From Epiperipatus broadwayi (lineage: Eukaryota; Onychophora; Udeonychophora; Euonychophora; Peripatidae), in the NCBI GenBank assembly GCA_028023455.1, contig JAQFVV010006272.1:1311586-1375585 (forward strand): a DNA stretch of 64,000 nt, given 5' to 3'. Positions 60,795-64,000 of this stretch are shown here, piece by piece (the stretch's first letter is position 1; every line of letters starts with the position of its first letter). Below the pieces are notes generated by a model. It saw only the letters and a program-made list of their open reading frames with translations, made no database searches and had not been told where the DNA came from. Position numbers and translations under genes: made by a program.

Positions 60795-63700
60795 GACGTT
60801 TCAAAGCAAAACTTTATTGAATCTAAAAAGTTACAGAGTCACATCTAGTACTATAGTGATTTGTTACAAACGCAAAACAAATTACAACTTTCAGTATATA
60901 AGTCTTTATCATTTCTGCATACTTTCTTTCTTGTTTTTAAATTTGGTCCTCCATTTAGTTCAGTTTAAGCTTGCATCTCTTTGAAGTTGGAAAAAATGCT
61001 GATGTTGAAAATGTCATCATCTATCATATTGGACTTTATATTTTATAGACTGGATCTTTGTTTCAAGTGTGACCATGTGGCTGCAAACACATCTGGTTGA
61101 GCTAGGATACTGTCTCTTTTTCTGAACAGTTCTAGTTTTATTGAAAATGTTGCTGGGTGGCATAGAGGGTTATTAGCAAGTGCAAAAGTGCATCTGGTAC
61201 ACCAGTAGGCATAAAGGCTATATGTTGCTGCACGAATAGCAGGAATGTTGCCTTTTTTAAATTTATTTATTATTTCATCAATTGAAACAATAGCCTTTTT
61301 GTATGTGGTAAACATTGTGCGATGTATTGTTTCTAGGGCACTGCAGGAATGAAGAAAATGATCGTCTCTTCTTCTCTATGACATAGCCTACTCATGGGGT
61401 CTATATTTGTATAGAATCTACAAAATCTAAGGAAATGTGTTGTGGGTAGAGCATTTAGATTAAGCTTAAGTAGAAAATCGAATAATTTTGGTTCTAATGA
61501 CCATTTTCTGAATTGTTGCAGTAGTTGTCTGTTGTCTATCCCAAGAACTGATGGATGTAGTTTAGGTGTCTGGTTTGGGTATAGTATATTATAAATGTCC
61601 CAGTATGTATACTTGTTGTCATTATTGAGTGATATTTTGTTGTATATTGGCTTGAGTTCTTCAATCAGTGTGGATAGATATCCATACGAAGGGGGTGGTC
61701 TGTCTGTGGGTATTATACTGATTACACACTCCAGGTCTGGAAATCTTTTTATAGTTGCTGTTATTAGATTTACTGATTTCTGTGTGTAAAAAACATTGAT
61801 TGTATGGAGTCCAAGTCCATTGTTATGTGGTGGTCTGCTCAGATTTTTTATAAAGATTGCCACTGTCTTTCTCTTCCATATTAGTTTGTTACAGATTGAT
61901 GAGATTTTAGATATGAATGTTTTTGCAAATTTGATTATAGGTGTGTAGTAGGTAATTTTTGTGATTATAAGTAGATTAAATAGTGCTACCTTTGCGTATA
62001 TTGACAGGTATGACTTTTCAAGTGAGGCTGTGATTTTTTCAGCATCTTTTTTAAATTTATTTTGGAATTTTTTGTCTCATTCCATTGGTTCCAAGGTAGA
62101 ATGAAAAACCAAGGAAAGCTGATGGTTTACCATTAAACATCTCTGTACAGTGCTTGCCTGTGTATATTGACCATGCAGCAGTTTTATTTGTGTTAATTTT
62201 TAAATTAAAATTTGAGGTATACTTCTTGATTATCTCTTGTAATATAAGGAGGTTTTTTTTAGAAGGGAGAAAAATGGTTACATCATCCATATAGGCTATG
62301 CATGATATATTTAAAGCAGTGTTTGGGATTTGAATGCCTTTTATTTTTTTCTGTATCTCTATTAATAGAGGATTTATATATATATTGTAAAGAGCATGGC
62401 ACTGAGGGGAGATCCTTGTGGGATGGATAGACTCGGTCTGCAGGCGGGGGAATTTTTTCCATTCAATGTGATGTGAATTTCACGGCTGAGTAGCAGATTG
62501 GTTATTATATATAGTAGGGATGAAGGTATTGTTGTTTTTTTCAGCACATATAATTTGGCTATAGGCACTGAGTCTACTGCCTCAATGTCTAGTTGAACTA
62601 TAATTGGTGCATATTTCTTTCTTTCTTCTACTACTTCAATTATTGTTTTGTACATTAAGGCACCCTGGCCAATGGATGATCCTTTTTTGGCATATTGTGC
62701 TGATGATAACATAGGGAGTATGTGTTGTTCTATTTTCTCCTTTATTACTCTTTCAAGAATTTTTATTCCTAAAGGTCCCATTGAAATTGGTCGTAGATTA
62801 GATAAAGATGATATTGCTGTTGGTTTTTTGTTAAATGGAACCATTGCAATTGGATATAGAATTTGTATATTGCAAATTTTTTGGGATATGTAATTGGCTA
62901 GATCGCACAGGTATTTGGCTGTGAAGTGACTAAGATGTTTGAACACAAATTTGGGAATTCCTTGTGGTCCTGGGTGACATGTGTTTGTTATTGTTGCAAG
63001 TTGAAATACAATGTCAGTTGTTTTTATTGGTGTGTCTGTTTCAGGGTCTCCAAATATGTCTTTATTTGGTATGAACACTCTTTGTTTTTGCAGTTTTTTT
63101 TAAAAATGTTGATATATTGGGTTTATCATGTTATGTCCAGCTGTTATAGAGCGATCTATTTCAAGTGCCATAGGCACTCTGACTGTGGATGGGTATTCTA
63201 GTGCCCACCGTATATATGCTCTGGTCCAAGTGTGTTGTTGTGTAAGGTATATTTTTTTCTTTTTTATTGCTACATATTGCTTTAGTGTGTTGCATGTATT
63301 GTTGTACATTTCTGCACGTTTTTTAATTTGTGTTTGATTATCTGTCGTTGGTCTGGAAATGGTTATTCTTTTATGTAGTTCATCTGCCAAAGCTAATAAT
63401 CTGGTGGAGGGTGTTGAATTGCAAGTAATATGACTGATGTTGAAAGAAAGTATATTGGTGAATGCTATATACTTTTGTACTGGATCGAGTGACATGTTTT
63501 GAAGTTTTTGGAGCATTATATATGTTTCTGAATATAGGAATTCAGTTGTTTGTGCTGGAAGAAGTATTCGCATAGTCTTTTGAAGGGCTATTGTTGTATT
63601 CTGTATTTTTGTTAGGTCGAGGGTGATGAACTGGGCAGCATGATCTGAGATTATAGATCGACAGAGTTCAAGATTAAAATAATGATGTAACATTGGTGAG

Positions 63701-64000
63701 TAGAAACATAAAAATCAATAAGTGACTTATATCTATTGTTATTAAAAGATATTGAGTTTGATGGGAGAAAACCTTCAGCACTCATAAGTGGGATTGTTAT
63801 TTGATGGATCCATTTGGTGACAAAAGTTTGGTAGGTCATGTTAAAATCTCCCAGGAGTATTATGGGATTTGGTGTTGCTGTAAGCATTGAATTTATTGTT
63901 GCTATTATTCTGGAGATGATGACAGGGCCTGGTGGTATATAGACAAATACTAGGTTAAGTGTGATGTTTTTATGATGGAGTGTTATTATGATAAGATTAG
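60795..64000 (-). mobile_element. L1/Tx1-like non-LTR retrotransposon, element 2 (5' part outside window)
   Basis: The minus strand shows the endonuclease C-half at the right edge, then RT and the C-terminal region, then an untranslated stretch with AATAAAG on the minus strand near 60810 and a triplet tail. It is clearly related to element 1 throughout, with many shared blocks, but too diverged to be a recent copy. ORF1 and the ORF2 start would lie beyond 64000. Confidence 0.88.
61043..64000 (-). pseudogene. ORF2 of element 2: APE (partial), RT, C-terminal domain
   Basis: Open at the right edge: VFVYIPPGPVIISRI, then ILLGDFNMTYQTF (endonuclease, 63887-63651). 63693-63100 has SDHAAQFITLDL (SDH box). 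63078-62374 is the RT front: LRPISM (residues 95-100), VQLDIEA (161-167, then shortened so FD of the first catalytic motif is lost) and IPQGSPLSAMLF (219-230). A frameshift at about 62375 separates it from YMDDVTIF (62290-62057). 61863-61333 has NGLGLHTINVF, PTDRPP and SRLCHREEET, the C-terminal Cys/His region with its last residues altered. 61315-61043 adds a Cys-containing tail. Few breaks overall, so it is younger-looking than element 1. Confidence 0.88.

Noticed and set aside
60676-60984. Plus-strand frame with Pro and Thr runs
   Set aside because: Artefact of the (CTC)n/(CTA)n block.
1-64000. CRISPR array, bacterial operons or ribosome binding sites
   Set aside because: Composition, SINE, Penelope and microsatellite content are those of an animal nuclear genome; no spaced direct repeats of CRISPR type were seen.

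Overview
The window looks like intergenic or intronic DNA from an animal, most likely an invertebrate. It is very A+T-rich (about three quarters A+T by eye) and full of (AT)n runs. I found no intact host gene. Every protein signature I could recognise belongs to a decayed mobile element: Ty3/gypsy, Penelope-like, APE-endonuclease non-LTR retrotransposons, hAT and Merlin. The only hint about telomeres is a short degenerate CCCTAA run near 31.3 kb. The species cannot be named from this evidence.

Layout. 1-1179 is one copy of a dispersed repeat of about 2.1 kb; further copies lie at 34758-36905 and 52521-54431, and all have TG...CA ends like solo LTRs. 3029-3800 is a hAT remnant. 4191-4893 is foldback family A. 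5361-6698 is an AAT then AAG triplet tract with about 1.29 kb of pure AAG. 7862-8085 and 12469-12660 are non-LTR reverse transcriptase scraps. 18005-19007 is a hAT-type element with 8-bp target duplications, and foldback family B is nested inside it with its own 15-bp duplications. 19679-21602 is a broken Penelope-like element (RT plus GIY-YIG). 21752-21860 and 38880-38985 are tRNA-like SINE copies. 24542-24873 is an internally deleted Merlin transposase. 25.5, 27.8 and 37.0 kb hold hairpin repeats, and 37421-38423 is a TA-flanked MITE. 42860-46960 is a Ty3/gypsy element without recognised LTRs. 54486-55190 is the second family A copy. 56080-64000 holds two related L1/Tx1-like elements head to tail on the minus strand, separated by a (CTC)n(CTA)n block that reads as the 3' tail of the right-hand one.

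The most interesting signal is in foldback families A and B. Both carry, at equivalent places, a motif that fits the hammerhead ribozyme: CTGANGA, a 4-bp stem II, GAAAC, a tiny helix III, and a GTC cleavage triplet, closed by a stem I that pairs CTCCTCA with TGGGRAT. The two families differ in stem II, yet pairing is kept. The family B copy at 18.3 kb has a 15-bp target-site duplication, which points to retrotransposition. Together this suggests small non-autonomous, ribozyme-bearing retroelements (retrozyme-like or Penelope-linked) that became foldbacks. Self-cleavage and the origin of these families are inference.

All autonomous elements here are broken by stops or frameshifts, so no working pathway or operon is present. 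The window records nested and adjacent insertions of several element classes.
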